Notes under the pieces: generated by a model | What the model was told of the DNA's origin: nothing | Seen by the model: the letters and a program-made list of their open reading frames with translations, nothing else | Databases searched by the model: none | Shown: positions 17,373-26,987 of the stretch, piece by piece | Layout: each line of letters starts with the position of its first letter | Numbering within the stretch: the stretch's first letter is position 1 | Assembly: GCF_900114245.1 (NCBI RefSeq) | Contig: NZ_FOSK01000002.1 | Location: 124,001-188,000 of the forward strand | DNA: 64,000 bases | Reading direction: 5' to 3' | Source: Pseudovibrio ascidiaceicola | Lineage (GTDB): Bacteria > Pseudomonadota > Alphaproteobacteria > Rhizobiales > Stappiaceae | Program-made: the position numbers and the translations under genes

Positions 17373-17958
17373 TAACACGTATTGCCAGCAATACCTTACT
17401 CCTGTTCAGGAATTGGCTGCCAGCCTTGTGTGTCTCCCTCTGGTGCAGCTCAAACGGGCTGCTACCGGAAGAAGCATGCATTGTGGCATTTTTAGAGGAT
17501 GGAGTAGAGATTAAATCCCCTGCTCTATGACCAGTTTTTTTCCACGGTTCTTAAGGTTTATTCAATACACCTCTAGCGTGTACTACGGCATATGAGAGAG
17601 GAGTGCGCTTAGTTCTTGTCCTATGCAATTTGTAGTTTACTAGTGTTTTTTACTAGTTGTTTTTCAGTGGTAAATATATGTATTAAATATCAACGGGGTA
17701 ACGCTATCAGCTCTTACTTTGTGTTGGAAAGAATGCGGTGGAACTTGGTTTAACAAACAGCTCCTATTCTTTAGATTGATAATCTTCTCCCACCACAAGA
17801 AGGCTGTTATAGGTAAGTAGTAGTACGGCAATTCTGGGGAAAACCAGAGTCTTCCCCACCTCAATTCTTTGAGGTTATTGCTCGTAGGAACGCCGATATA
17901 GTACTGTGTGATAAGAGTTATACACTATCTCGTAGTTACTGAACGCTGCAAGCACACA
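17373..17958. other. Non-coding stretch between argD promoter and gcrA leader
   Basis: About 590 bases without a convincing gene. A 66-codon frame on the minus strand (17664-17864) has no Shine-Dalgarno or recognisable product. Small hairpins occur, for example CCTCAA/TTGAGG near 17859-17874. The sequence is T-rich, and the region probably holds the gcrA promoter. Confidence 0.5.
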
Positions 17959-18000
17959 CGCTCAGGTAAGCGGCACTTTCGGATGCGTCCGAACTGAGCG
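17959..18000 (+). promoter_or_regulatory. Nested stem-loop in the gcrA leader
   Basis: CGCTCAG (17959-17965) pairs with CTGAGCG (17994-18000), and inside it TTCGGA pairs with TCCGAA around a TGCG loop (17978-17993). A 12-base bulge lies on the 5' side. It ends 42 bases before the gcrA start. Its role is unknown. Confidence 0.55.
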
Positions 18001-18042
18001 AATGCTGTTTTGCGCGCCACTGAAGGAAGACGGGGCCCTTTA

Positions 18043-18603
18043 ATGAGCTGGACAGCAGAACGTGTAGAGTTACTAACCAAACTTTGGGCAGACGGGTTAA
18101 GCGCCAGTCAAATCGCGGGGGAACTTGGCAATGTGACCCGTAATGCGGTGATTGGTAAGGTTCATCGCCTTGGTCTTTCAGGTCGTGCTAAGTCGGGAGG
18201 CGGTGCAACCAAGACGAGAAAGGCACCTGCCCCAGCGGCAAGAGTCGTCACCTCAACCAAACCAACAGTGGCTGAAGCGATTGCAGCTGTTGCGCCTACC
18301 CCAAGTCCCCGACAAGTTCAGCCAACGATAGCAGGCGCCAACGCCCTTAAAGTTGAACCGATTGAAGCTATCCAGCCAGAAATTTCTCCAGTACCGTCCT
18401 CAGATCTCTTTATTCCGGTTTCAGAGCGCGCTTCTATCCTGACATTGAATGAGCGTACCTGTAAGTGGCCGATTGGTGATCCGAGTTCTGACGACTTCTA
18501 TTTCTGTGGTCGCCAGTCAGATGCAGGCACACCTTATTGCGCGCATCACCGCAGCATTGCTTATCAGCCTGTCAGTGACCGCCGCAATCGCCGCGCGAGC
18601 TAG
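18043..18603 (+). CDS. gcrA: GcrA cell-cycle regulator
   Basis: A 186-residue DNA-associated regulator that in Caulobacter binds sigma70 and activates promoters carrying CcrM-methylated GANTC sites. The N-terminal GcrA helix-turn-helix is intact: MSWTAERVELLTKLWADGLS, SQIAGELGNVTRNAVIGKVHRLGL. The C-terminal sigma-interacting part has CKWPIGDP, CGRQ and CAHH cysteines and histidines. The middle is Ala/Pro/Thr-rich and variable, as usual. ATG 18043 matches the family start; 11 upstream codons are open but not conserved. It is divergent from argD and ends with its own terminator. Confidence 0.94.
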   Translation: MSWTAERVELLTKLWADGLSASQIAGELGNVTRNAVIGKVHRLGLSGRAKSGGGATKTRKAPAPAARVVTSTKPTVAEAIAAVAPTPSPRQVQPTIAGANALKVEPIEAIQPEISPVPSSDLFIPVSERASILTLNERTCKWPIGDPSSDDFYFCGRQSDAGTPYCAHHRSIAYQPVSDRRNRRAS

Positions 18604-18627
18604 AACAGACTGACAGAATGAGTTTTG

Positions 18628-18652
18628 AGCCGGGTCCAGTACCCGGCTTTTT
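18628..18652 (+). terminator. Rho-independent terminator of gcrA
   Basis: AGCCGGGT and ACCCGGCT form an 8-bp stem with a 5-base loop, followed by a T5 run, 25 bases after the gcrA stop. Confidence 0.9.
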
Positions 18653-18702
18653 GCTGCGCGGTCGAGCGTCTTGCTGCTGATGCAAGGCAGACTGCAAATC
18701 CC

Positions 18703-18722
18703 AAAAGCCGCAGGTAGGCGGC
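18703..18722 (-). terminator. Probable terminator after phoB
   Basis: On the minus strand GCCGC and GCGGC enclose CTACCT and are followed by TTTT, about 30 bases after the phoB stop. The stem is short but flanked by A and T runs. Confidence 0.7.
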
Positions 18723-18750
18723 TTTGGATTTCCTTTTTTGCCTTAAACAC

Positions 18751-19446
18751 TTAACCTATAGCGAACTGGTCGTTGAAGGCGTATCCGGCGCCGCGGACCG
18801 TGCGGATTGGGTCTTTCATGCGGCCTTTATTGATGGCTTTGCGCAGGCGGCCTACATGGACATCCACGGTGCGCTCATCAACGTAAACATCATGGCCCCA
18901 GACACCATCCAACAGCTGCTCACGGGAGTAAACGCGGCCCGGTGCACTCATGAGGAATTCCAGCAGGCGATATTCCGTAGGACCGAGGTGGATTTCGCGG
19001 CCTGTTCTACGCACGCGGTGGGTTTCGCGGTCGAGCTCGATGTCGCCAGACTTGAGCATTGTGGAGACAACTTCTGGCAATGCACGGCGGAAGATCGCAC
19101 GAACGCGGGCCATAAGTTCTGGAACGGAGAATGGTTTGACGACGTAATCGTCAGCACCGGTCGCCAGACCGCGGATGCGCTCTGACTCTTCGCCGCGCGC
19201 GGTGAGCATGATAATCGGCATGCGCTCGGTTTCAGAACGTGCCCGCAAGCGACGGCAGAGCTCGATGCCGGAGAGGCCCGGAAGCATCCAGTCCAGCAAG
19301 AGCAGGTCCGGCTGACTTTCCTGCAGCAGGACTTCCGCCTCATCTCCTCTTGCGCACACGTCAACGGTATAGCCCTCGGCTTCAAGGTTATAGCGCAGCA
19401 GCAGGCTTAGCGGTTCTTCGTCTTCTACAATCAGTATCTTAGGCAT
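18751..19446 (-). CDS. phoB: Phosphate regulon response regulator
   Basis: A 231-residue OmpR-family regulator activated by PhoR in low phosphate. The receiver domain shows the acidic pocket (VEDEEP), the phospho-acceptor Asp52 in LLLDWMLPG and the VKPFS lysine. The C-terminal winged helix carries GPTEYRLLEFLM and a recognition segment around VDVHVGRLRKAI. ATG 19446 (MPKILIVEDE) is the family start; the longer frame adds seven residues. It closes the phoR-pstSCAB-phoU-phoB run, 73 bases after phoU. Confidence 0.96.
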   Translation of the reverse strand: MPKILIVEDEEPLSLLLRYNLEAEGYTVDVCARGDEAEVLLQESQPDLLLLDWMLPGLSGIELCRRLRARSETERMPIIMLTARGEESERIRGLATGADDYVVKPFSVPELMARVRAIFRRALPEVVSTMLKSGDIELDRETHRVRRTGREIHLGPTEYRLLEFLMSAPGRVYSREQLLDGVWGHDVYVDERTVDVHVGRLRKAINKGRMKDPIRTVRGAGYAFNDQFAIG

Positions 19447-19519
19447 ATTAAAGTGCTCTCTTTGCACCTTCTCTTATAAAGCAATTGCGTGTGTTCTGCT
19501 CGTTATAAGTGAACACGCT

Positions 19520-20224
19520 TTACACGGTTGTACTCTGTGCTAATTCGTCCGTCTTTGGACGGTCAGCTGGAAGCTGATTTCCAGAAATCATGTAGTAGAT
19601 GTTTTCTGCAATATTGGTTGCATGATCACCGATGCGTTCAATATTCTTTGCGCAGAACAACAAGTGCGCACACATGGTGATGGAGCGCGGGTCTTCCATC
19701 ATGTAGGTGAGCAGCTGGCGGAACAGGCTGGTGTAAAGCGCATCCACTTCGTCATCGCGGACATGTACGCGCTGGACAACCTCAAGATCGCCAGAGGTGT
19801 AGGCATCCAGAACGGCTTTGAGCTGCTCCAGCGCCAGATCAGACATGTGCTCAACGCCCACAGCGAGCTGTTTGTTGTTGAACTCAGATTCAATCGCCAG
19901 TGTTCGCTTGCCGATGTTCTTTGCCATGTCACCGACGCGCTCCAGATCGTTGGAAATGCGCATGGCGGCGATGATGTCGCGCAAGTCGCTTGCCATTGGC
20001 TGGCGGCGTGCAATCACGGAGATGCACAGCTCTTCCAGCTCGGCCTGCATGTTGTCCAGGCGCTGATCGGCAGCGATGGTACGTGTTGCCAGCTCACGGT
20101 CCTGTCTGAGCAGTGCGGTGACAGCGTCATGAACGAGGGTTTCTGCCAATCCGCCCATTTCAACGACACGTCCGGCCAGTTCTTTCAGCTCTTCATTGAA
20201 TGAAGAGACGATATGATCTTTCAT
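19520..20224 (-). CDS. phoU: Phosphate signalling complex protein PhoU
   Basis: A 234-residue protein of two PhoU repeats, each a three-helix bundle with metal-binding acidic residues: the RISNDLERVGDMAKNIGK motif in the first repeat and CAKNIERIGDHATNIAE in the second. It links PstSCAB activity to PhoR and keeps the regulon off in high phosphate. The ATG at 20224 has AGGAGACC upstream. It lies 36 bases after pstB. Confidence 0.96.
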   Translation of the reverse strand: MKDHIVSSFNEELKELAGRVVEMGGLAETLVHDAVTALLRQDRELATRTIAADQRLDNMQAELEELCISVIARRQPMASDLRDIIAAMRISNDLERVGDMAKNIGKRTLAIESEFNNKQLAVGVEHMSDLALEQLKAVLDAYTSGDLEVVQRVHVRDDEVDALYTSLFRQLLTYMMEDPRSITMCAHLLFCAKNIERIGDHATNIAENIYYMISGNQLPADRPKTDELAQSTTV

Positions 20225-20260
20225 CGGAAGGTCTCCTTAAGACACCCTGTTTTTCTATTT

Positions 20261-21100
20261 TTAACCGAAACGGCCAGTGATGTAATCCTGCGTGCGCTGG
20301 TCTTTTGGGTTGGTGAAGATGTCGTTGGTCAACCCCTCCTCCACCAGATTACCCAGATGAAAGAACGCGGTGCGCTGGGAAACACGGGCTGCCTGTTGCA
20401 TGGAGTGCGTGACGATGACGATGGTGTAGTTCTGGCGCAGTTCGTCGATCAGCTCTTCCACTTTCGCGGTGGCAATCGGGTCCAGTGCAGAACATGGCTC
20501 ATCCATCAGGATCACTTCCGGAGACACTGCGATCGCGCGCGCGATGCACAAGCGCTGCTGCTGGCCACCGGAAAGGCCTGTGCCCGGTTCATCCAGACGG
20601 TCTTTGACTTCTTCAAAAAGACCTGCACGTTGCAGGGAACTTGCGACAATATCTTCCAGATCTGACTTGCCTTGTGCCAGACCGTGGATGCGTGGGCCGT
20701 AAGCCACGTTCTCGAAGATGGATTTTGGGAACGGGTTGGGCTTTTGGAACACCATGCCAACGCGAGCACGCAGCTCCACCACATCAATGCGCGGGTCGTA
20801 GACATCGTCATTGTCGAGGAGAATGTCTCCTTGCACGCGGCAAATGTCGATGGTGTCGTTCATGCGGTTCAGGCAGCGCAGGAAGGTGGACTTGCCGCAA
20901 CCGGACGGGCCGATCAGCGCCGTCACCTGATTTTTGCGCACATCCAGATCCACACCATGAAGGGCCTGCTTGTCGCCGTAAAACACTTTTACATCACGGC
21001 CACGCATTTTAAGCGTTTCGCCTTCAGCTGAAACAGCTGGAGGGGCGCTCATCATTGTATTCATTGCACTCTCGGTGTCTGTGGTCATTTCCAATGCCAT
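20261..21100 (-). CDS. pstB: Phosphate ABC transporter ATPase PstB
   Basis: A 279-residue ABC ATPase powering phosphate import. Walker A is GPSGCGKST (64-72), the signature is LSGGQQQR, and Walker B is VILMDEP followed by SALDP. The ATG at 21100 (MALEMTTDT) has AAAGGCAAGATC in front and lies 16 bases after the pstA stop; an upstream in-frame extension would overlap pstA. The N-terminus is about 25 residues longer than the E. coli protein, which is common in this class. Confidence 0.96.
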   Translation of the reverse strand: MALEMTTDTESAMNTMMSAPPAVSAEGETLKMRGRDVKVFYGDKQALHGVDLDVRKNQVTALIGPSGCGKSTFLRCLNRMNDTIDICRVQGDILLDNDDVYDPRIDVVELRARVGMVFQKPNPFPKSIFENVAYGPRIHGLAQGKSDLEDIVASSLQRAGLFEEVKDRLDEPGTGLSGGQQQRLCIARAIAVSPEVILMDEPCSALDPIATAKVEELIDELRQNYTIVIVTHSMQQAARVSQRTAFFHLGNLVEEGLTNDIFTNPKDQRTQDYITGRFG

Positions 21101-21116
21101 GATCTTGCCTTTCAAA

Positions 21117-22964
21117 TCACCAGCGGCGCTCAAAACGTTTACGAAGGACGATTGCGATTGCATTCATCGAGATCAGGAAGCCGAGCAGCACCATGATCGC
21201 GGCAGAGGTTTTCTGCTGGAAGGCTGGTTCGGGGAAGTCTGCCCACATAAAGATCTGAACTGGCAGCACTGTAGAGGGATCAACCGGGCTTGCCGGGATG
21301 TCTACAATGAAGGCCACCATACCGATCATGAGAAGCGGTGCGGTTTCGCCCAGTGCCTGTGCCATGCCGATGATGGTTCCGGTCAGGATGCCTGGCATTG
21401 CCAGTGGCAGCACATGGTGGAACACGGCCTGCAAGCGGGACGCCCCGACGCCGAGTGCGGCTTCGCGGATGCTTGGCGGCACGGCCTGAAGCGCTGCGCG
21501 GGAGGCGATGATAATGGTCGGCAGGGTCATGAGCGCCAGCACCATACCACCGACAACCGGCGCGGATCGCGGCAATCCGAAGACGTTGAGGAACACTGCC
21601 AGACCAAGCAGACCGAAGACGATCGATGGCACGGCTGCCAGGTTGTTGATGTTCACCTCAATCAGGTGTGTCCAGCGGTTCTTTGGTGCAAACTCTTCCA
21701 GATAAATCGCGGCAGACACACCAATTGGGAACGAGAGAGACAGGGTGACGAGCATGGTCCAGAAGGAGCCAACGGCTGCGCCCCAGATGCCTGCCATCTC
21801 CGGTTCACGGCTTGCGCCGGACTTGAAGAAGATGGAGTTCCACTCGTTTGCAACAGTGCCTTTGGAGACCAGATAGTCGGTGTAAGCGATCTCTTTATCT
21901 GAAAACTTGCGGAAAGATTCTGGTGTTTCCAGCTCTTCAATGCCCCACTGGCCAGCAGGCACGGCAGCATCCGTAGACAGCGGAATAAAGGCTGTACCGG
22001 TGACGCTGGTTGGTGTCACCTTCTCCGCTTTAATGGTTCCGCCGTTCACCTCGACAAAGAAACTTGGCATGTTGGCGTTGAGTGTGCCGCCAGTCCCAAT
22101 GTTAGCAAGATGGCCCTGTAGAGTAACCAGTTCAGCTTTTTGCTTTTCCAGCGCACTGATAATCTTGACCAGAGCGGCTTTGTTGCCTTCAACCTCAGAG
22201 GTCAGGCGCTGCGCAACGAGAGGATCTTTCTCATTGGCCAAGCGGATCTCTAAGCCTGAGATCTTCGTATTTACGCTGATTTGTGAACGACCACGCGCTT
22301 CGATCTTGCCTGTCAGCAACTCGATCTCGCGGTCATAATAGGTCTTCAACGCTGCAAGGATCTGGTCAAACTCAGGTTTCTCCGCGGTAATGGTCACCTG
22401 ACCTTCCGTGCCAGAAACCGTTGCTGCGCTTGAGGTGGCGATCTCGGTTTTCTTCGTGATCAAGCCTTTGACATAAAGGTCAGCAAAGTCGGAGAGCGGG
22501 ATCGCAACCGGGCCAGTCCCACCCAGCATGGATGGATCGGCTATTGCTTGCTTTTGCAGCGTAACATTAGCACCGGAGGATACCAGAGAGTAGAGCACAC
22601 GGCGGTTTTTACGGTCAGATGCGAATGGCAGCTCTGCCTTCAGACCGTCGCGAATGATCTTGTTGTAGCTTGCGCCAGCCGGGTTGGCCGGATCGACTTT
22701 TTCCGCGCTTAGATTGAGCGGCACGCTTACGTAGTTGTAAGTGAAGGCTGGCAAGCCTGAGCCGACAATTGTGAAGAGCAGCAGAACCAGAAATGTTGCG
22801 GCCAGTGCGATGGCACCCATGCCGTAGGCTTTGAAACGCGCTTCCATGCTGTAGCGCTTTTTCAGGCGCTTGCGAGCTTCGTCTGTCGTATGGACGCCGG
22901 AAGGAATGCCTTTGACACGCCCGCCAATGGCAGATCCGGCAGTGTCCTGAGCGATATCAATCAT
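21117..22964 (-). CDS. pstA: Phosphate ABC permease PstA with large periplasmic insertion
   Basis: A 615-residue permease, about twice the length of E. coli PstA. TM1 is at about 46-68; residues 70-395 form a periplasmic region (DUF3333-type in alphaproteobacteria) that includes a heptad-rich coiled coil at about 200-285 ([16 protein letters not shown]... [13 protein letters not shown]). The remaining segments (398-610) are the canonical permease with the EAA loop around [22 protein letters not shown]. The ATG overlaps the end of pstC by eight bases. The role of the insertion is unknown. Confidence 0.93.
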   Translation of the reverse strand: MIDIAQDTAGSAIGGRVKGIPSGVHTTDEARKRLKKRYSMEARFKAYGMGAIALAATFLVLLLFTIVGSGLPAFTYNYVSVPLNLSAEKVDPANPAGASYNKIIRDGLKAELPFASDRKNRRVLYSLVSSGANVTLQKQAIADPSMLGGTGPVAIPLSDFADLYVKGLITKKTEIATSSAATVSGTEGQVTITAEKPEFDQILAALKTYYDREIELLTGKIEARGRSQISVNTKISGLEIRLANEKDPLVAQRLTSEVEGNKAALVKIISALEKQKAELVTLQGHLANIGTGGTLNANMPSFFVEVNGGTIKAEKVTPTSVTGTAFIPLSTDAAVPAGQWGIEELETPESFRKFSDKEIAYTDYLVSKGTVANEWNSIFFKSGASREPEMAGIWGAAVGSFWTMLVTLSLSFPIGVSAAIYLEEFAPKNRWTHLIEVNINNLAAVPSIVFGLLGLAVFLNVFGLPRSAPVVGGMVLALMTLPTIIIASRAALQAVPPSIREAALGVGASRLQAVFHHVLPLAMPGILTGTIIGMAQALGETAPLLMIGMVAFIVDIPASPVDPSTVLPVQIFMWADFPEPAFQQKTSAAIMVLLGFLISMNAIAIVLRKRFERRW

Positions 22965-24345
22965 ACTGTTCCCTATATTTCTTCACGACGCGCAGAGCGA
23001 AGATGTTCAGAGCAAGTGTGATGCAGAAGAGGAGAAGACCGAGCGCAAATGCTGCGAGTGTTTTCGCGCTGTCGAATTCCTGGTCACCGACCAGCAAGGT
23101 GACGATTTGCACGGTCACGGTTGTTACAGCTTCCAGCGGGTTTACCGTTATGTTTGCGGCAAGCCCTGCAGCCATCACTACGATCATGGTTTCACCAATG
23201 GCGCGGGAGATGGCGAGGATCAGAGCGGACACGATGCCCGGAAGAGCGGCTGGCAGAACAACCCGGCGGATTGTTTCCGACTTGGTTGCGCCAAGACCGG
23301 CAGAGCCATCGCGCAGTGACTGTGGCACCGCGTTGATCACGTCGTCAGAAAGGGAGGAGACGAACGGAATGATCATAATGCCCATGACAAGGCCAGCGGC
23401 CAGTGCAGATTCTGAACTGACTGACAGGCCGATGCTTTCGCCCCAGCCACGGATAAAGGGTGCCACAGTCAGCGCTGCGAAGAAGCCGTAGACCACTGTT
23501 GGAATACCGGCCAGAATTTCCAGAACTGGCTTTGCAATGGCGCGCACTGGCGTGCTTGCATAATCGGAGAGGTAAATTGCGGAGAGCAGACCAACAGGTG
23601 CGGCCACGAAAATAGCAATTGCTGTGATCAGCATGGTGCCAACCAGAAGCGGGATTGCACCGAAGATTTCAGTATTGGCTTCGCCGTGCTCGGCCCCTGC
23701 CCCTTCAAAGGCGCTTTGCGGGCTCCAGTGAGTTCCGAAGACGAAGTCCAGAATTGGGATCTGGCGGAAGAACATCAAGCTTTCAAAGATAAGCGAGAGA
23801 ACGATGCCAATGGTGGTGAAGATCGCAACAGCGGAGCACAGGATCAGCAATCCCATGACGGTGCGCTCTACAAAATGACGGGCTCGCATTGCCGGTGTGA
23901 TGGTGCGATTGCCGTACCACAGACCACCAGCAACCAGGGCGATGATCAGTGTTGTTTTCAAAAAGAAGGATGTTTGCGCGAGCGAGCTGAACACCTCTGC
24001 CGCCTGCTCTTTGCCAGCATCTGAGAAGGCCACAATGCCGCCGAATGCGATGGCGCGCGCGTCCCGCAGAAATGCCTGAAGTTCTGCTTTGGACAGCCCT
24101 TCGACAATCTCGGCCTTTGCACTGATCACCATTGTATCAAGCAAGCGCGGCTCAACAACTGCCCATGCAATCAAAAGGACAAATGCTGGAAGAGCGGCCA
24201 GAATGGCCAGGTATCCACCATGGTAGCTTGGACGGGAATGCAGTGCAGAGAGCTGATGACCAGCAACCTGCATCGCCCGGAAACGCCCGTAGACATTCGC
24301 GGTTACGAAGACCAGTAGAAGAAGGGCAGCGTAAGTCCAGAACAT
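22957..24345 (-). CDS. pstC: Phosphate ABC permease PstC
   Basis: A 462-residue membrane protein with an extended N-terminal part, two TMs and a periplasmic loop, typical of alphaproteobacterial PstC, and a C-terminal binding-protein-dependent permease domain. The cytoplasmic EAA loop reads LRDGSAGLGATKSETIRRVVLP. It forms the channel with PstA. It lies 89 bases after pstS, and the gap contains a strong hairpin. pstA follows with overlap. Confidence 0.94.
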   Translation of the reverse strand: MFWTYAALLLLVFVTANVYGRFRAMQVAGHQLSALHSRPSYHGGYLAILAALPAFVLLIAWAVVEPRLLDTMVISAKAEIVEGLSKAELQAFLRDARAIAFGGIVAFSDAGKEQAAEVFSSLAQTSFFLKTTLIIALVAGGLWYGNRTITPAMRARHFVERTVMGLLILCSAVAIFTTIGIVLSLIFESLMFFRQIPILDFVFGTHWSPQSAFEGAGAEHGEANTEIFGAIPLLVGTMLITAIAIFVAAPVGLLSAIYLSDYASTPVRAIAKPVLEILAGIPTVVYGFFAALTVAPFIRGWGESIGLSVSSESALAAGLVMGIMIIPFVSSLSDDVINAVPQSLRDGSAGLGATKSETIRRVVLPAALPGIVSALILAISRAIGETMIVVMAAGLAANITVNPLEAVTTVTVQIVTLLVGDQEFDSAKTLAAFALGLLLFCITLALNIFALRVVKKYREQYD

Positions 24346-24391
24346 TTGTTGTTTCGCCTTATCTGGCTTTAATTTTTGGAGGATGCAGGAA

Positions 24392-24418
24392 AGCGGTCAG
24401 CTGGACATGCTGACCGCT
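24392..24418 (-). promoter_or_regulatory. Intercistronic hairpin between pstS and pstC
   Basis: AGCGGTCAGC and GCTGACCGCT form a perfect 10-bp stem with a 7-base loop, without a strong T-tract. It is likely to protect the 3' end of pstS mRNA or partly terminate, giving more binding protein than permease. Confidence 0.7.
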
Positions 24419-24434
24419 CTCTTAGCGTTTGCAA

Positions 24435-25454
24435 TTAGAATGCAAGTGGTGTCAGCGCTGATGCAGATTTGGAAACTGCTGCACGGTCAGCAGCTGGCAT
24501 CGGGATCAGACCTTTGTCAGCCAGGTAACCTTCGTCACCCCAAGTGTCTTCATTGGTGAACTCACCAAGGTATTCAGCGATACCTGGGATTACGCCAACG
24601 TGCTCTTTCTTGATGTAGAAGTACAAAGAGCGGGACACTGGGTAGTCGCCTGCAGCAATTGCATCAAATGTTGGTGCAACGCCTGCGATGTTTGCGCCCT
24701 GGATCTTGTCAGCGTTCTGATCAAGGAAGGAGAAACCGAAGATGCCGAGTGCATTCGGGTTCGCATCAAGCTTCTGAACGATCAGGTTGTCGTTCTCACC
24801 AGCTTCGATATACGCGCCATCTTCACGGACTTCATGACACGCTTTTTTCTTCAGACCGAGGTCAGCAGCACCTGGCACCATTTTACAGCCGCCCTGCATT
24901 GCCAACTCGGCAAATGCGTCACGGGTACCGGAAGTTGGTGGAGGGCCAAGCACTTCGATCTTCGAGTTAGGAAGGGAAGGATCGATGTCGGACCAGGTCT
25001 GGTATGGGTTTGCAACCAGTTTGCCATCGACCGGAACTTCTTTCGCAAGAGCGAGGAAGATCTGAGCCAGTGTCAGGTCTAGCTGAGTGCCAGCCTTGGA
25101 GTTCGCAAGAACGATGCCGTCGAAACCAACGGTAACTTCTACTGGAGTTACGCCAGCCTCATTACACTTCACCAGCTCCTTGCCTTTCATGCGGCGGGAA
25201 GCATTGGTGATGTCAGGAGTGTTTTCGCCAACGCCTTCACAGAAGAGCTTGATGCCGCCGCCTGAACCAGTGGATTCAACAACTGGTGTTTTGAAGTTTG
25301 TCTTCTGACCAAACTGCTCAGCAACTGCTGTCGCAAATGGGAAAACAGTGGAAGAACCAACGATCTGGATCTGGTCACGAGCCTGTGCGGAACCAGCAGC
25401 AATGGTACCTGCGAGAGCGAGCGCTGCAACGCTTGCGAATGCCTTGATTTTCAC
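24435..25454 (-). CDS. pstS: Periplasmic phosphate-binding protein PstS
   Basis: A 339-residue exported protein that binds inorganic phosphate for PstCAB. The signal peptide is MKIKAFASVAALALAGTIAA with cleavage near AQA-RD. Phosphate-ligand loops are visible: VGSSTVFPF, ESTGSGGG and PTSGTRDAF. The GTG at 25454 is chosen since AGGAG lies seven bases upstream and gives a proper signal peptide; the open frame extends 17 codons further. Two tandem Pho-box-like sites lie just upstream. Confidence 0.95.
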   Translation of the reverse strand: MKIKAFASVAALALAGTIAAGSAQARDQIQIVGSSTVFPFATAVAEQFGQKTNFKTPVVESTGSGGGIKLFCEGVGENTPDITNASRRMKGKELVKCNEAGVTPVEVTVGFDGIVLANSKAGTQLDLTLAQIFLALAKEVPVDGKLVANPYQTWSDIDPSLPNSKIEVLGPPPTSGTRDAFAELAMQGGCKMVPGAADLGLKKKACHEVREDGAYIEAGENDNLIVQKLDANPNALGIFGFSFLDQNADKIQGANIAGVAPTFDAIAAGDYPVSRSLYFYIKKEHVGVIPGIAEYLGEFTNEDTWGDEGYLADKGLIPMPAADRAAVSKSASALTPLAF

Positions 25455-25551
25455 CTGAAGTCTCCTGGGAGTCTTGGTTTTAAAAAACTGTTTAACTACG
25501 TTCACCTCACAGCGCCCCGGCTGCGAGCTGGCTGTAACCTAGCGTTTGGCT

Positions 25552-25591
25552 GTGATGGTTATATGAACGTTGCGTATCAGTTTTATGACAT
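25552..25591 (-). promoter_or_regulatory. Tandem candidate Pho boxes upstream of pstS
   Basis: On the minus strand ATGTCATAAAACTGATAC (25591-25574) matches 15 of 18 bases of the classical PhoB box, and CGTTCATATAACCATCAC (25569-25552) matches 14 of 18. The two start 22 bp apart, two helical turns, as in tandem Pho boxes. They sit about 100 bases before the pstS start. Binding by PhoB is inferred. Confidence 0.72.
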
Positions 25592-25619
25592 TACAAGCAT
25601 TTGATTTTATTATATTATT

Positions 25620-26987
25620 TTAATCGAGTTCATTTTCGTCATAAATAACAGCGCCGGGTATGAACACACGGAAGCAAGCACCTTCATCCGGTTTACTCTC
25701 AATTTCCAGGCGAGCTCTGTGCCTTGTCAGAATGTGTTTTACGATGGCCAGACCAAGGCCTGTTCCCTTCATCTGACGGGAGGTGACAACGTCAACCCGA
25801 TAGAAACGCTCGGTTAACCGCGGCAAGTGCTCAGGATCAATGCCCGGACCGAAGTCGCGGACCTCTGCAATCCAGTGTGGTGTCTCAGTAGAATCGGGGT
25901 CCAGACGGCAAGTGACATCGACTCGCCCTCCGCTGGAACCGTATTTCAGCGCGTTTTCGATGAGATTGCTGAAAACCTGAACGAGTTCGTCCTTCTCGCC
26001 GCGAATCTCGGCAGGTTCCTCAGACACATTCACATTCACCTCAACACCCGATTCTTTCGCAACCGGGAGCAGTGTTTCCACGGAGTGGCGCATGATCAAG
26101 CTGAGATCCACGAGGGTTTCCGGCTGAACGTGCACCTTCATCTCAATGCGGGACAGAGACAGAAGATCGTCAATGAGGCGGCGCATGCGCTCTGCCTGAT
26201 CCAGCATGATGCCGAGGAACTGGTCCTGCGCTTTGGGATCGCCCTTGGCTGGGCCTTGCAGGGTCTCAATGAAGCCTGTCAGTGATGCCAGTGGTGTGCG
26301 CAGCTCGTGGGAAGCATTGGCGACAAAGTCGGCCCGCATCCGCTCCAGACGGCGCGCTTCGGTCAGGTCGCGAATGACGACGAGGATAAGGCCTGGGCGT
26401 CCGCGTGGGACGGCGAGGTTTCCGCTGGAGACGGACCAGAGCGGCGCGATGTGCGCTTCCAGCCAGAGTTCCATCGGCACTTTCTCGGTCCAGTCGATGA
26501 CTTCTGTAGAGCCGCCATTGGAGACACGGTCCAGTGCTTCCAGCAGGGATGGTGCACGGATGCGGAAGGACAGAGGATCGCCAACCGCAATGGTGCCAAA
26601 GCGACGCTGTGCGGCGAGGTTCACGTATTGGGTGGTGCCGCGGTAGTCGACGACGAAGCATGGGTCCGGCAGTGCGTTGACGGCGGATTTCATGCCGCGG
26701 TCGACGATCTCGCTGGCTTCCTTGCGGCTGACACCGCTTGGTGCTTTGACTTTGGTGCGGCTTTTCATGCCGCCGCCGATGACCAGAACAAAAATGAGAG
26801 CGTAGGCGAAGAACGAGGCCCAGACGGGTACGTCAAAAGCTATGGAGAAGAGAGCGAAAATGCCGGCAGATGCCAGAAGAATCCAGCGCACATCAACGGG
26901 TTTGCGATAAACCGCCCGCCGGTTGAGACCCAGTCTCAACGGCTCCTGCTTTACGTGCTTTTCTTCCTTGTCGGTATCCAGGGACAT
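25620..26987 (-). CDS. phoR: Phosphate regulon sensor histidine kinase
   Basis: A 455-residue kinase. Two TMs lie at about 34-72, a PAS-like domain follows at about 100-205, and the catalytic core has His227 in ASHELRTPL, the N box NLIENALKY, the G1 box DFGPGID and the G2 box GTGLGLAIVKHIL. It phosphorylates PhoB under phosphate limitation. The ATG at 26987 has AGAGAG nine bases upstream; a GTG three codons earlier is less well placed. It is the first gene of the block, separated from pstS by 165 bases that carry the Pho boxes. Confidence 0.93.
   Translation of the reverse strand: MSLDTDKEEKHVKQEPLRLGLNRRAVYRKPVDVRWILLASAGIFALFSIAFDVPVWASFFAYALIFVLVIGGGMKSRTKVKAPSGVSRKEASEIVDRGMKSAVNALPDPCFVVDYRGTTQYVNLAAQRRFGTIAVGDPLSFRIRAPSLLEALDRVSNGGSTEVIDWTEKVPMELWLEAHIAPLWSVSSGNLAVPRGRPGLILVVIRDLTEARRLERMRADFVANASHELRTPLASLTGFIETLQGPAKGDPKAQDQFLGIMLDQAERMRRLIDDLLSLSRIEMKVHVQPETLVDLSLIMRHSVETLLPVAKESGVEVNVNVSEEPAEIRGEKDELVQVFSNLIENALKYGSSGGRVDVTCRLDPDSTETPHWIAEVRDFGPGIDPEHLPRLTERFYRVDVVTSRQMKGTGLGLAIVKHILTRHRARLEIESKPDEGACFRVFIPGAVIYDENELD

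Noticed and set aside
17664-17864. 66-codon frame on - in the argD-gcrA gap
   Set aside because: No ribosome-binding site, no recognisable product, composition like non-coding DNA.
21075-21902. 275-codon frame on + opposite pstA/pstB
   Set aside because: Antisense shadow; His/Asp/Cys-rich translation typical of the reverse of permease codons.
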